Positions 46,571-56,580 of a stretch of DNA of 64,000 bases are shown piece by piece. Position 1 is the stretch's first letter; every line of letters begins with the position of its first letter. The stretch covers positions 1,426,001 through 1,490,000 of the forward strand of contig NZ_CP154631.1 of the NCBI RefSeq assembly GCF_039555755.1, read 5' to 3'. The notes beneath the pieces are model-generated. The model was not told the origin of the DNA. It saw nothing but the letters and a program-made list of their open reading frames with translations, and did not search any database. The DNA is from Pseudomonas sediminis (lineage in GTDB: Bacteria; Pseudomonadota; Gammaproteobacteria; Pseudomonadales; Pseudomonadaceae). The translations under genes and the position numbers were made by a program.

Positions 46571-47952
46571 CCAGCGACAGCGCCATCGACAGCCGCATTC
46601 AGGTACTGCTGGTCGACGACGACGCCCATCTGCGCCAGGCACTCAGCCAGACGCTCGACCTGGCCGGGCTCAAGGTCATCAGCCTGGGCGATGCGCAGGG
46701 CCTCGCCGCGCGCATTCCCGCTGGCTGGCCAGGCGTGGTAGTCAGCGATATCCGCATGCCCGGCATCGATGGCCTGCAACTGCTGCAGCAATTGCGCGAG
46801 CGTGATGCCGAGCTGCCCGTGCTGCTGATCACCGGCCATGGTGACGTGCCGCTGGCCGTGCAGGCGATGCGCGCTGGCGCCTACGACTTCCTGGAAAAAC
46901 CTTTCGCCAACGATGACCTGCTCGACAGCGTACGCCGTGCGCTGGAGCTGCGCCGCCTGGTGCTGGACAACCGCAGCCTGCGCATGGCGCTCAATGACCG
47001 CCAGCAACTGTCCAGCCGCCTGGTTGGCCAATCGCCGGCCATGCAGCGCCTGCGCGAGCAGATCGGTGCACTTGCCAGCATCGCCACCGACGTACTGATT
47101 CTCGGCGAGACCGGAGCCGGCAAAGAGGTGGTCGCACGCGCTCTGCACGACCTGTCCAACCGCCGCGAAGGCCCCTTCGTCGCCATCAACGCCGGTGCAC
47201 TGGCCGAGTCGGTGGTGGAAAGCGAGCTGTTCGGTCATGAGGCCGGCGCCTTCACCGGCGCGCAGAAGCGGCGCATCGGCAAGTTCGAGTTCGCCAACGG
47301 TGGCACCCTGTTCCTCGACGAGATCGAGAGCATGAGCATGGATGTGCAGGTCAAGCTGCTGCGCCTGCTGCAGGAGCGCGTAGTCGAGCGCCTCGGTGGT
47401 AATCAGCTGATCCCACTGGATATCCGCGTGATCGCCGCGACCAAGGAAGATCTGCGTCAGGCCGCCGATGCCGGGCGTTTCCGCGCCGACCTTTACTACC
47501 GCCTCAACGTCGCACCGTTGTCCATCCCACCGCTGCGCGAGCGCGGCGAGGACGCCCTGCTGCTTTTCCAGCACTTCGCCGATGGGGCGGCCGCCCGCCA
47601 CGCCTTGGCGCCGCGAGAGCTCCAGCCGGGACAGCGCGCCTTGCTGCTGCGTCATCCGTGGCCAGGCAACGTGCGTGAGTTGCAAAACGCCGCCGAACGC
47701 TTCGCCCTGGGCCTGGAGCTGGCGCTCGACAGCAACGCGCCAAATCTGCCGCCGGTCAACGGCGGGCTCAGCGAACAAGTCGAAGCCTTCGAACGCGCCT
47801 TGATCGCCGCAGAGCTGAGTCGCCCGCACGGTTCGCTGCGCAGCCTGGCCGAAGCTCTGGGCGTGCCGCGCAAGACCCTGCACGACAAACTGCGCAAACA
47901 TGGGTTGAATTTCTCAGGCGCTGGCGGAAGCTCGCCAGAGGACTTCGACTGA
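46567..47952 (+). CDS. dctD: Sigma-54-dependent response regulator DctD
   Basis: 461-aa NtrC-type activator. The receiver domain has the acidic VDDDAHLR and phospho-acceptor D61 in VSDIRMPG. The AAA+ domain has Walker A GETGAGKE, the sigma-54 contact loop GAFTGA and Walker B LFLDEIE. The C-terminal Fis-type helix-turn-helix is near 420-450 ([18 protein letters not shown]). Phosphorylated by DctB, it activates the sigma-54 promoter found before dctP. Intact and of full family length. Confidence 0.95.
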   Translation: MTSDSAIDSRIQVLLVDDDAHLRQALSQTLDLAGLKVISLGDAQGLAARIPAGWPGVVVSDIRMPGIDGLQLLQQLRERDAELPVLLITGHGDVPLAVQAMRAGAYDFLEKPFANDDLLDSVRRALELRRLVLDNRSLRMALNDRQQLSSRLVGQSPAMQRLREQIGALASIATDVLILGETGAGKEVVARALHDLSNRREGPFVAINAGALAESVVESELFGHEAGAFTGAQKRRIGKFEFANGGTLFLDEIESMSMDVQVKLLRLLQERVVERLGGNQLIPLDIRVIAATKEDLRQAADAGRFRADLYYRLNVAPLSIPPLRERGEDALLLFQHFADGAAARHALAPRELQPGQRALLLRHPWPGNVRELQNAAERFALGLELALDSNAPNLPPVNGGLSEQVEAFERALIAAELSRPHGSLRSLAEALGVPRKTLHDKLRKHGLNFSGAGGSSPEDFD

Positions 47953-47971
47953 CTGGCGGCAAACCGCCAGT
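47952..47971. terminator. Hairpin after dctD
   Basis: ACTGGCGG and CCGCCAGT form a perfect 8-bp stem with a CAAA loop, overlapping the dctD stop codon. It is followed by TCCCTCCC, not a T-run, so it may act as a weak terminator or an mRNA stabiliser. It separates dctBD from dctPQM. Confidence 0.45.
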
Positions 47972-48090
47972 TCCCTCCCTGCCGATCTGTCGCTGGCGGG
48001 TTCATACGCCCGCCCGATGCTCGGCAAAAAGCCATCAAAACCCACTGCCATGGGCCTTTGCACGGCACGCAAGGTTGGCGCATAGCAGAC

Positions 48091-48106
48091 TGGCACAAGG
48101 GTTGCT
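48091..48106 (+). promoter_or_regulatory. Sigma-54 (-24/-12) promoter of dctPQM
   Basis: TGGCAC-N5-TTGCT matches the RpoN consensus exactly in the -24 (TGGCAC) and -12 (TTGC) parts with correct spacing, 152 bp before the dctP start. The partner activator is encoded just upstream (DctD). TTGC-N7-GCAA at about 48058-48072 is a possible DctD upstream site, very tentative. Confidence 0.85.
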
Positions 48107-48155
48107 CTAGGCTAACCTCAAGCGAACCCACAAGTACAAGTCCAGGCCTCGCTGA

Positions 48156-49250
<1,095 letters not shown>

Positions 49251-49261
49251 GGCCGGAGAGC

Positions 49262-49364
49262 CGTAGGGTGGGCAGTATCGCCAGATACTGACCCACCGCG
49301 GCGTCACCGACGCCGACATGCTGCAACTGGTGGGTCGGCCGCATTCGTACCGCCCCACCCTACG
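49262..49364 (+). repeat. Inverted-repeat element between dctP and dctQ
   Basis: CGTAGGGTGGG (49262-49272) is complementary to CCCACCCTACG (49354-49364). Inside, CAGTATC (49273-49279) pairs with GATACTG (49284-49290), and the flanking GGTGGG and ACCCACC extend that stem. It looks like a short palindromic repeat element of the kind dispersed in Pseudomonas genomes. It may lower expression of dctQM relative to dctP. Confidence 0.65.
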
Positions 49365-49389
49365 CCCTTTCCATTCGGGAGAACCGACC

Positions 49390-50019
49390 ATGAACGCCTT
49401 GCGGCGCGGCTGGGAGCACTTCGAGGAAGGCTTTATCGCTTTCCTCCTGGCGACCATGACGCTGATCACTTTCGTCTACGTGATCCTCAACAACTTCTAC
49501 ACCCTGTTCTACTGGCTGGGTGACTATTTCGGCGGTAACGAGACCCTGCTCGCTATCGGCGACTCCATTCTCGACATGGCCCAGGCGATGACCTGGAGCA
49601 ATGCCCTGACCAAGGCGCTGTTCGGCTGGCTGATCTTCTTCGGCCTGGCCTATGGCGTGCGTACCGCCGGCCACATCGGCGTCGACGCTCTGGTCAAACT
49701 CGCCCCGCGCGGCATCCAGCGCATCATCGGTGTGATCGCCTGCTCGGCCTGCCTGGGCTACGCCGGCCTGATCGCCGTTGGTAGCTTCGACTGGGTGCGC
49801 ACCCTGTTCACCGCCGGTATCGGCGCCGAAGACCTCGGTCACTACGGCATCCAGCAATGGCATATCGGCATGATCGTGCCCTTCGGCTACGCCATGGTGT
49901 TCGTCCGCTTCCTGGAAATCCTCGTCCGTATCCTGCGCAACGAGCAGACCGGCCTCGGTCTGGCCGACGAAGCGGCCGATGCCCTGAAGGTCAATGAGCA
50001 CGAGGAGCCCAAGCAATGA
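49390..50019 (+). CDS. dctQ: TRAP transporter small permease DctQ
   Basis: 209-aa inner-membrane protein with four hydrophobic segments (about 20-42, 70-95, 110-130 and 150-175), the DctQ family layout. It forms the small membrane subunit of the Na+-driven DctPQM transporter. I place the start at 49390, which gives MNALRRGWEHFEEGFIA, and has GGGAGAA upstream; the upstream frame runs through the palindromic repeat. It overlaps dctM by 4 bp (ATGA). Confidence 0.93.
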   Translation: MNALRRGWEHFEEGFIAFLLATMTLITFVYVILNNFYTLFYWLGDYFGGNETLLAIGDSILDMAQAMTWSNALTKALFGWLIFFGLAYGVRTAGHIGVDALVKLAPRGIQRIIGVIACSACLGYAGLIAVGSFDWVRTLFTAGIGAEDLGHYGIQQWHIGMIVPFGYAMVFVRFLEILVRILRNEQTGLGLADEAADALKVNEHEEPKQ

Positions 50020-51296
50020 CCGTCCTGTTCCTCTTCCTGCTGCTGTTCCTGCTGATGTTCATCGGCGTGCCGATCGCCGCGTCGCTCGGCCTGGCCGGTT
50101 CGATCACCATCATGCTGTTCAGCCCCGACTCGGTGCGCTCGCTGGCGATTAAGCTGTTCGAGACCAGCGAGCATTACACCCTGCTGGCGATTCCGTTCTT
50201 CCTCTTGTCCGGTGCCTTCATGACCACCGGCGGCGTGGCCAAGCGTCTGATCGACTTCGCCAACGCCTGCGTCGGCCACATCCGTGGCGGCCTGGCCATC
50301 GGTGCGGTGCTGGCGTGCATGCTGTTCGCCGCGCTGTCCGGCTCCTCGCCAGCCACCGTGGCGGCGGTCGGCTCGATCGCCATCGCCGGCATGGTGCGCT
50401 CCGGTTATCCGCAGGCGTTCGGCGCCGGCATCGTGTGTAACGCCGGTACCCTGGGCATCCTGATTCCGCCGTCGATCGTGATGGTGGTGTACGCCGCCGC
50501 TACCGAGCAGTCGGTGGGCAAGCTGTTCATGGCCGGTGTGATCCCGGGCGTGATGCTCGGCCTGGCGCTGATGATCGCGATCTACATCGTCGCGCGCATC
50601 AAGAAGCTGCCAGCCCTGCCGCGCGCCAGCTTCCGCGAGTGGCTGCGCGCCGCGCGTGAGGCGTTCTGGGGCCTGCTGCTGATGGTGATCATCCTCGGCG
50701 GTATCTACACCGGCATGTTCACCCCGACCGAGGCTGCGGCCGTGGCGGCGGTCTACGCCGGCTTCGTCGCCCTGTTCGTGTACAAGGACCTGACCATCCG
50801 CGAGTGCCCGAGGGTGCTGCTGGAGTCCGGCAAGCTGACCATCATGCTGATGTTCATCATTGCCAACGCCATGCTCTTCGCCCACGTGCTGACCACCGAG
50901 CAGATCCCGCAACAGATCACCGCCTGGGTGGTGGATCTGGGCCTGCAGCCGTGGCAGTTCCTGCTGGTGGTGAACATCGTGCTGCTGATCGCCGGTGCCT
51001 TCATGGAGCCGTCGGCGATCATCCTGATCCTGGCGCCGATCCTCTTCCCGATCGCCATGCAACTGGGCATCGACCCGATCCACCTGGGCATCATCATGGT
51101 GGTGAACATGGAGATCGGTCTGATCACGCCACCGGTAGGGCTGAACCTGTTCGTCACCTCGGCGGTGACGGGGATGCCGCTGACCTCGGTGATCAAAGCG
51201 GCCTGGCCGTGGCTGATGCTGTTGCTGAGCTTCCTGATGATCATTACCTACATCCCCGCCGTGTCCATGGCCTTGCCGAATCTGCTCGGCATGTAG
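50016..51296 (+). CDS. dctM: TRAP transporter large permease DctM
   Basis: 426-aa inner-membrane protein with about 12 hydrophobic segments; the transport subunit of the DctPQM system. FIGVPIAASLGLAG, FALSGSSPATVAAVGS-type hairpin (AALSGSSPATVAAVGS), NAGTLGILIPPSIVMVVYA and EIGLITPPVGLNLFV are conserved in the DctM family. Na+-coupled dicarboxylate uptake is inferred from the family. It ends the dct operon and is followed by a clear terminator. Confidence 0.95.
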   Translation: MTVLFLFLLLFLLMFIGVPIAASLGLAGSITIMLFSPDSVRSLAIKLFETSEHYTLLAIPFFLLSGAFMTTGGVAKRLIDFANACVGHIRGGLAIGAVLACMLFAALSGSSPATVAAVGSIAIAGMVRSGYPQAFGAGIVCNAGTLGILIPPSIVMVVYAAATEQSVGKLFMAGVIPGVMLGLALMIAIYIVARIKKLPALPRASFREWLRAAREAFWGLLLMVIILGGIYTGMFTPTEAAAVAAVYAGFVALFVYKDLTIRECPRVLLESGKLTIMLMFIIANAMLFAHVLTTEQIPQQITAWVVDLGLQPWQFLLVVNIVLLIAGAFMEPSAIILILAPILFPIAMQLGIDPIHLGIIMVVNMEIGLITPPVGLNLFVTSAVTGMPLTSVIKAAWPWLMLLLSFLMIITYIPAVSMALPNLLGM

Positions 51297-51342
51297 CCGC
51301 TCAAACCAACGCTGCTACTTCGGTACCTCGTGTACCCACTCC

Positions 51343-51369
51343 GCCCGGCCTTAGTGCCGGGCTTTTTTT
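51343..51369 (+). terminator. Rho-independent terminator of dctPQM
   Basis: GCCCGGC and GCCGGGC form a 7-bp stem around a 6-nt loop, directly followed by seven T residues, 47 bp past the dctM stop. Confidence 0.9.
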
Positions 51370-51491
51370 GCTCGAAACAATCTGACGAAAAGTGCTGTAG
51401 CCATTTCGCCGACCACGCACACGGGCAAGACTGCCCAGAATTGCCGTGCCTGGCGTAAAGTCACCGCCAAGATCGTCAAGGAAACCGCTAC

Positions 51492-52163
51492 ATGCTCAGA
51501 CGCAGCCTGAAATCCGTCGTTACCACCTGGCTGACGGGCCTCCTCGCGCTACTGCCGCTGGCACTGACCCTGGCATTGCTTGCCTGGATATTCAGCCTGC
51601 TCAATCGCCTGGTCGGACCTTCGACCCTGATCGGCCAATTGTTCGCAGCCCTCGGCCAACCCTTCTCCAGCAATAGTTATCTGGCTTACATGCTGGGCAG
51701 TCTGGTGCTGCTGGCCAGCCTCTACCCACTTGGCCTGGCGGTACAACTGGGCTTGCGCCGCCCGCTGTCCTGGCTGATCGATCGCACCCTGCGGCGTACG
51801 CCGCTGATCGGCAATTTCTACAACCTGGCTGATCGATTCGTTGGCCTGCTGGACAAGAGCAAGAACCCCGATATCACCACCATGGCACCGGTCTGGTGCT
51901 TCTTCGGCGGCGACGGCGCAGCGGTGCTCGCCCTGCGCCCGAGTTCGGAAAGCGTCGAACTGGAGGGCCGCGCCTACTGCGCCATCCTCATCCCCACCGC
52001 GCCGATTCCGGTCGGTGGCGGCCTGCTTTACGTACCAGAAGAATGGATACGCCCTGCCGACATGGGCGTCGATCAACTGACCAGCATCTATGTGTCCATG
52101 GGGCTCACGCCACCCAGCAGGCGCAACGTCGAGCAATCGTCGCCAGTGGTGATCAAGCCTTAA
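51492..52163 (+). CDS. DUF502 family membrane protein
   Basis: 223-aa protein of the DUF502 family. Two N-terminal membrane segments (about 12-35 and 65-85) are followed by a soluble part with PLIGNFYNLADRFVGL, APVWCFFGGDGAAVLAL and IPTAPIPVGGGLLYVPEEW, which are family segments. Function is unknown. It is convergent with the Lrp/AsnC gene and overlaps its end by 4 bp. About 195 bp separate it from dctM and its terminator. Confidence 0.9.
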   Translation: MLRRSLKSVVTTWLTGLLALLPLALTLALLAWIFSLLNRLVGPSTLIGQLFAALGQPFSSNSYLAYMLGSLVLLASLYPLGLAVQLGLRRPLSWLIDRTLRRTPLIGNFYNLADRFVGLLDKSKNPDITTMAPVWCFFGGDGAAVLALRPSSESVELEGRAYCAILIPTAPIPVGGGLLYVPEEWIRPADMGVDQLTSIYVSMGLTPPSRRNVEQSSPVVIKP

Positions 52164-52627
52164 GTGAGCGGCAGGCTGGTGGTGGACTTGATCTCCGATA
52201 ACGCCACGATCGAGTTCACCTCCTGGATCCCTGGTACCAGCGACAGCTTCTCGAAGAAGAAGCGCTCATAGGCCTCGATATCGCGGGTGACGATGCGCAG
52301 CATGAAGTCCACCGCGCCCATAAGCACGTGACACTCCAGCACCTCGGGAAACTCGCGCATGGCTTCGGCGAACTCGGTCAGGTTGGAGCGCCCGTGGGCG
52401 TTGAGTTTGACCTGGGCGAACACCTGCGTATGCAGGCCGATGCGCTTGCGATCGAGCAGGGTCACCTGCTTGCGAATCACCCCTTCCTCCTTGAGCCGCT
52501 GGATACGTCGCCAGCAGGGCGACTGCGACAGACCGATGCGCTCGGCGATCTCCGCCGTGGAGAGGCCTGCATCCTCCTGTAGCAAAGCAAGAATGCGTTG
52601 ATCGTAGGCATCCAGCGAAATGGACAT
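52160..52627 (-). CDS. Lrp/AsnC family transcriptional regulator
   Basis: 155-aa leucine-responsive-type regulator. The N-terminal winged helix includes LSTAEIAERIGLSQSPCWRRIQ (recognition helix near 30-45), and the C-terminal RAM ligand-binding domain has VLECHVLMGAVDFMLRIVTRDI and EVNSIVALSEIKSTTSLPL. It would respond to an amino acid and regulate metabolic or transport genes. Its target is unknown; the small ACT-like gene is divergent from it. Intact, family length. Confidence 0.93.
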   Translation of the reverse strand: MSISLDAYDQRILALLQEDAGLSTAEIAERIGLSQSPCWRRIQRLKEEGVIRKQVTLLDRKRIGLHTQVFAQVKLNAHGRSNLTEFAEAMREFPEVLECHVLMGAVDFMLRIVTRDIEAYERFFFEKLSLVPGIQEVNSIVALSEIKSTTSLPLT

Positions 52628-52754
52628 AAAAATTCCTCACCAGCCACTTATTCAGGTAAGTCTATCCACATAAACGCCATCAACACAGCAAACCAGGCAG
52701 AACTTTTGCCGAAATAAGGCGGAAACTTAGGCAAAACCTGCCTGAGCTGCCGCC

Positions 52755-53081
52755 ATGCCTGATACCACGCCATTTCCGTCCGCCCATAATCGCCGCGATC
52801 CCTGGCAGGATCGCCCCGATGCTTGTGTCGAATACCAACTGCGCACCGACGCCGAGGCCGACGTCATGTGCCGGCTGCTCGGCCTGTTCGCACAATTGCA
52901 GTTGCTCCCCGAAGCCCTGCACATGCAGCGCCTGCAAGATGACCTGCATATCAGCCTGCGCCTGCCTGGTATCTCGCTGCATCGAGCCGGCGTGCTGGCC
53001 CAGAAACTGCGCGGCCTGGTGTGCGTATGGGAGGTCACCTGGCAGCACCTGGATCACAACCTGGTGACGGAGGTGGCCTGA
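52755..53081 (+). CDS. Small ACT-domain-like protein (108 aa)
   Basis: Soluble protein divergent from the Lrp/AsnC gene. CVEYQLRTDAEADVMCRLLG and FAQLQLLPEALHMQ, followed by LHISLRLPGISLHRAGVLAQ, give the beta-alpha-beta-beta-alpha pattern of an ACT domain. Proteins of this type occur in Pseudomonas, but no function is known to me. The ATG at 52755 is the only good start. A hairpin (53150-53169) lies downstream, before the GspE-like gene. Confidence 0.6.
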   Translation: MPDTTPFPSAHNRRDPWQDRPDACVEYQLRTDAEADVMCRLLGLFAQLQLLPEALHMQRLQDDLHISLRLPGISLHRAGVLAQKLRGLVCVWEVTWQHLDHNLVTEVA

Positions 53082-53149
53082 AGCGGGCGATCGATCACGT
53101 CGGGCACTTCGCCCTGGTGCCACTTTTCGGGCATCCTAGCTCGGCTAAA

Positions 53150-53169
53150 AGGTCGTTGAAGAACGACCT
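53150..53169. repeat. Perfect 8-bp-stem hairpin upstream of the GspE-like gene
   Basis: AGGTCGTT and AACGACCT pair around GAAG. No T-run follows on plus, and on minus TTTTAGCC follows. It lies between two plus-strand genes and could be a weak terminator of the ACT-like gene or a leader structure. Confidence 0.4.
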
Positions 53170-53204
53170 GCTACCCTTGTTCAGGCCGACCCCGAGGAGC
53201 CCGC

Positions 53205-54989
53205 ATGTCCGCCTTCACTGCCACTGCCCCCGACCGTGTACTGGATCTTGGCGACCTGCTGCGCGAGCTGGTGGCCCAGGGCCGGGTGGATCAGGATGTA
53301 GCTGAGCAGTGCCTGGCGATCCGCCGCAGCTCACTGAACAACGCCCAGCATCCACTGGAGTTTCTGGCCGCGCAGCAGGTGGACGATCAGCAAAAGCCGG
53401 GCAAGAAACTCGACCTGGAAACCCTCACCATCTGGCTGGCCAACTTCGCCGGGCAACCGTACTTGCGCATCGACCCGCTGAAGATCGACGTGCCGGCCAT
53501 CACCCCGCTGATGTCCTACGCCTTCGCCCAGCGTCACAAGATCCTCGCCGTGGCAGTGGACAGCGAAAGCGTTACCATCGCCAGTAGCCAGCCACTGGTG
53601 CATAGCTGGGAAGCCAACCTGGTACACGTGCTCAAGCGCCCGATCAAGCGCGTGGTAGCCAACCCCAGCGACATTCAGCGCTTCACCACCGAGTTCTATC
53701 GCCTGGCCCGCTCGGTCAGCGGCGCCACCGCCACCGACCAGAAGGTCAGCGGCGTCGGCAACTTCGAACAACTGCTCAGCCTCGGCGCCCAGGACCAGGA
53801 GCCGGACGCCAACGATGCGCACATCGTCAACATCGTCGACTGGCTGTTCCAGTACGCCTTCCAGCAACGCGCCAGCGATATTCATATCGAGCCGCGCCGC
53901 GAACAGGGCACCGTGCGCTTTCGCATCGACGGCGTGCTGCACACCGTCTACCAGTTCCCCGCGCAGGTCACCATGGCAGTGGTCAGCCGCCTGAAGAACC
54001 TCGGCCGCATGAACATCGCCGAGAAGCGCAAACCGCAGGATGGCCGGGTCAAGACCAAGACCCCGGATGGCAACGAAGTGGAGTTGCGCCTATCCACACT
54101 GCCGACCGCCTTCGGCGAGAAGATGGTGATGCGTATCTTCGACCCGGAAGTGCTGCTGAAAAGCCCGGATCAACTCGGGTTTTCCCCCGAGGACCTGCGC
54201 CGCTGGGCCAGCATGACCAGCCAGCCCAACGGCATCATCCTGGTTACCGGCCCCACCGGCTCGGGCAAGACCACCACGCTCTACACCACGCTCAAGCAGC
54301 TGGCGACCGAGGAGGTGAACGTCTGCACCATCGAAGACCCGATCGAGATGATCGAAGGCGCCTTCAACCAGATGCAGGTGCAGCACAACATCGACCTGAA
54401 CTTCGCCAGCGGTGTGCGCGCGCTGATGCGCCAGGACCCCGACATCATCATGGTCGGCGAGATCCGCGACCTGGAAACCGCGGAAATGGCCATCCAGGCG
54501 GCGCTGACCGGCCACCTGGTGCTGTCCACCCTGCACACCAACGATGCCCCCAGCGCCATCACCCGCCTGCTCGAACTGGGCGTGCCGCACTACCTGCTCA
54601 AGGCCACCATCCTCGGCGTCATGGCCCAGCGCCTGGTGCGTACCCTGTGCCCGCACTGCAAGGCGCCCGTGCAACTGGACGAAGACACCTGGAACGGTCT
54701 GACCCGGCCCTGGAGCTCGCCGCCGCCGAGTCAGGCGCATCACGCCGTCGGCTGCCTGGAATGCCGCGAAACCGGCTACCGGGGTCGCGCTGGCGTCTAC
54801 GAGATCATGCTGATCAACGATGCCATCAAGCCACTGATCAACGCTGACACCGACCTTACCGCCCTGCGCCGCGCCGCGTTCAAGGACGGCATGCGCAGCC
54901 TGCGTCTGTCCGGCGCGCAGAAGGTCGCAGCTGGGCTGACCACCATCGAGGAAGTGCTACGCGTCACTCCGCAGAGCGAGCAACGCTGA
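53205..54989 (+). CDS. GspE/PulE-type secretion ATPase, standalone
   Basis: 594-aa cytoplasmic ATPase of the type II secretion / type IV pilus (GspE/PilB) family. The N-terminal N1E/T2SSE-N domain is at about 1-170. The core has Walker A GPTGSGKTTTLY, the Asp box TIEDPIEM, Walker B (PDIIMVGEIRD), the His box ALTGHLVLSTLHTNDA, and a tetracysteine-like C-terminal part (LCPHCKAP, CLECRETGYRGR) that binds zinc. No other secretion genes are nearby, so it may serve a system encoded elsewhere. An upstream GAGGAG ribosome site precedes the ATG. Confidence 0.92.
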   Translation: MSAFTATAPDRVLDLGDLLRELVAQGRVDQDVAEQCLAIRRSSLNNAQHPLEFLAAQQVDDQQKPGKKLDLETLTIWLANFAGQPYLRIDPLKIDVPAITPLMSYAFAQRHKILAVAVDSESVTIASSQPLVHSWEANLVHVLKRPIKRVVANPSDIQRFTTEFYRLARSVSGATATDQKVSGVGNFEQLLSLGAQDQEPDANDAHIVNIVDWLFQYAFQQRASDIHIEPRREQGTVRFRIDGVLHTVYQFPAQVTMAVVSRLKNLGRMNIAEKRKPQDGRVKTKTPDGNEVELRLSTLPTAFGEKMVMRIFDPEVLLKSPDQLGFSPEDLRRWASMTSQPNGIILVTGPTGSGKTTTLYTTLKQLATEEVNVCTIEDPIEMIEGAFNQMQVQHNIDLNFASGVRALMRQDPDIIMVGEIRDLETAEMAIQAALTGHLVLSTLHTNDAPSAITRLLELGVPHYLLKATILGVMAQRLVRTLCPHCKAPVQLDEDTWNGLTRPWSSPPPSQAHHAVGCLECRETGYRGRAGVYEIMLINDAIKPLINADTDLTALRRAAFKDGMRSLRLSGAQKVAAGLTTIEEVLRVTPQSEQR

Positions 54990-55638
54990 CGCTCGCACAA
55001 TCGCGATAGCGCTCATCGCTTATCTGAGGATGCCAGGCGAACAGGTACTGGCCATCCTTGAGCTGATCCACCAACACCCGAATCACCTACTGCTGCACCG
55101 CAGGACAGCCCAGGCTACGCCCCATGCGCCCGTGTTTCTCGGCCCAGGCCGGCGCCACGTAATCAGCACCATGGATCACCAGCGCCCGGGCTCGCGCCTG
55201 ATCATTCAGGCCGGGCTCCAGACCATCGAGGCGCAGCGAATGCCCATGCCGCCCCTTGTAGCTTTCAGCGCCGCGAAACAGGCCTAGGCTGGTCTGATTA
55301 CTGCCAGGCAGATTGGAGAAATGCTCGGCAAACGATTCACCAGACTGGCGACCATGGGCCACGAATTCACGCTGCAGCAGGCGCCCGCGCGCCAGATCGA
55401 AAACCCATAGGCGCCGCTCCAGCGAAGAGCGCGAGTAATCGATCACCGCCAACCGTCTGCCTTCACCCGCACCTTCGCGCTCGGCGCACCGCAGCGCCTG
55501 TAGCGCTCCCTGCAACGCACGCGGCTCCAACTGCGGCGCTGCACGGTGCAGGGCATTCAGCAGCTCACCGGCCACAGTGCCCTTTCCAGCCAGCAACAGA
55601 ACGCTAAGCAAAAACACCATCAGCGAACGCGTAAACAT
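54964..55638 (-). pseudogene. YkuD_2-type murein L,D-transpeptidase with in-frame TAG after the active site
   Basis: The N-terminus is a signal peptide (MFTRSLMVFLLSVLLLAG). The catalytic domain has WVFDLARGRLLQREFVAHG, HSLRLDG and the active-site segment MGRSLGCPAV with the catalytic Cys. The frame stops at TAG (55087-55089) directly after GCPAVQQ. It continues in the same frame with VIRVLVDQLKDGQYLFAWHP and a stop at 54964, which matches the normal C-terminal helix and strand of this family. So the last 40 residues are cut off in the predicted protein. Readthrough or a sequencing error cannot be excluded. Convergent with the GspE-like gene, overlapping it by 26 bp. Confidence 0.8.
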
Positions 55639-55803
55639 GCCCCGGCTCCCACGGATGACCTGGCATCTGACAACCTTGCGAAGGGGTCGGCGGCAGAGCC
55701 CAGGCGACTGTGCTTAGATTGATTAATCTGGCAATGGAGTCTATGCGATGCACACCGAAGGGCGATCAGCGAACAGTCTGAGTATGGGTAGCCGCGCCTT
55801 CCC

Positions 55804-56058
55804 ATGATCACCTACCTGCAACATCTGTCGTTCTGGGACTGGCTGGCCCTGGCCACCCTGCTGCTGATTCTCGAGGTGTTCGGCGCCGGAGGCTACTTGC
55901 TATGGATCGGCCTGGTAGCCGTCGCGGTCGGTGCACTGACTTATCTGTTCCCGGACCTGCCCTGGGTTTGGCAATTTCTGCTGTTCGGCGCACTGGCAAT
56001 ACTCTCGGCATTGCTCTGGTGGCGCCACCAGCATCGGGCGCGCAAGCTCAGCAACTGA
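55804..56058 (+). CDS. Short NfeD-like membrane protein, OB domain missing (84 aa)
   Basis: Three hydrophobic segments with the NfeD/YbbK-type pattern (FWDWLALATLLLILEVFGAG, GYLLWIGLVAVAVGALTYLF and WVWQFLLFGALAILSALLWW). Typical NfeD proteins of this class are about 140 aa and end in an OB-fold; here the frame stops after RARKLSN. In the next frame AQQLIGLATGHRL follows, close to the normal junction QLIG. So the gene probably lost its OB domain by frameshift and deletion. The usual partner, a stomatin/SPFH gene, is absent. Confidence 0.65.
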   Translation: MITYLQHLSFWDWLALATLLLILEVFGAGGYLLWIGLVAVAVGALTYLFPDLPWVWQFLLFGALAILSALLWWRHQHRARKLSN

Positions 56059-56146
56059 TCGGCCTGGCAACCGGCCATCGCCTGTAAGGAACCACCAGCG
56101 GCTTGCGCGACTCCTAGGAGAGGAGCCACCCCTAAGGAGTTTCATC

Positions 56147-56476
56147 ATGCGTGTAACGAGCCGTGCCGCACTGGCGTTCAGTGCCTTTCTGATCGCCCAG
56201 ACCGCAGCAGCCGATGGCATGCTGCGCGACATTCTTTCGTCAGGCGCAACCACCGCCTCGACCTACCTGACCTTCAAGGATCGCAAGCTGGTCGCCGCGG
56301 CCGAAGAGGACGCGAGCAGCTTCGTCGCCAGTAACGGCGAAATCCGCGGCCCGCACCTGGAAGCCGCGATGCAGCAACTGCGTAGCGCCAACCCGCAGTT
56401 GCAGAAGGCCGACGACATGGCGCTGGCCAGCGCCATTCTCGCGACTTCGGCAGCACCAGTTGACAGCCCACGCTGA
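56147..56476 (+). CDS. DUF2388 family secreted protein (109 aa)
   Basis: A small protein with a signal peptide (MRVTSRAALAFSAFLIAQT, cut near AAA at 20-22) and the DUF2388 core: STYLTFKDRKLVAAAEEDAS, FVASNGEIRGPHLEAAMQQL, NPQLQKADDMALASAIL. The family is common in Pseudomonas, usually in clusters of paralogues, with no known function. Ribosome site AAGGAG 7 bp before the ATG. A bidirectional terminator follows. Confidence 0.88.
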   Translation: MRVTSRAALAFSAFLIAQTAAADGMLRDILSSGATTASTYLTFKDRKLVAAAEEDASSFVASNGEIRGPHLEAAMQQLRSANPQLQKADDMALASAILATSAAPVDSPR

Positions 56477-56499
56477 GCCATCCCGGTCGCGCATAAAAA

Positions 56500-56530
56500 A
56501 TGCCCGCATCCATAGGATGCGGGCATTTTT
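56500..56530. terminator. Bidirectional rho-independent terminator
   Basis: ATGCCCGCATCC and GGATGCGGGCAT form a perfect 12-bp stem around ATA, flanked by A6 on the left and T5 on the right. It serves both the DUF2388 gene (plus) and the porin gene (minus), which converge here. Confidence 0.93.
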
Positions 56531-56580
56531 GATTGGCTTTCGGGACTCAGGCCTTGGCAAGCCTCCCGAAACCTTTCGTC

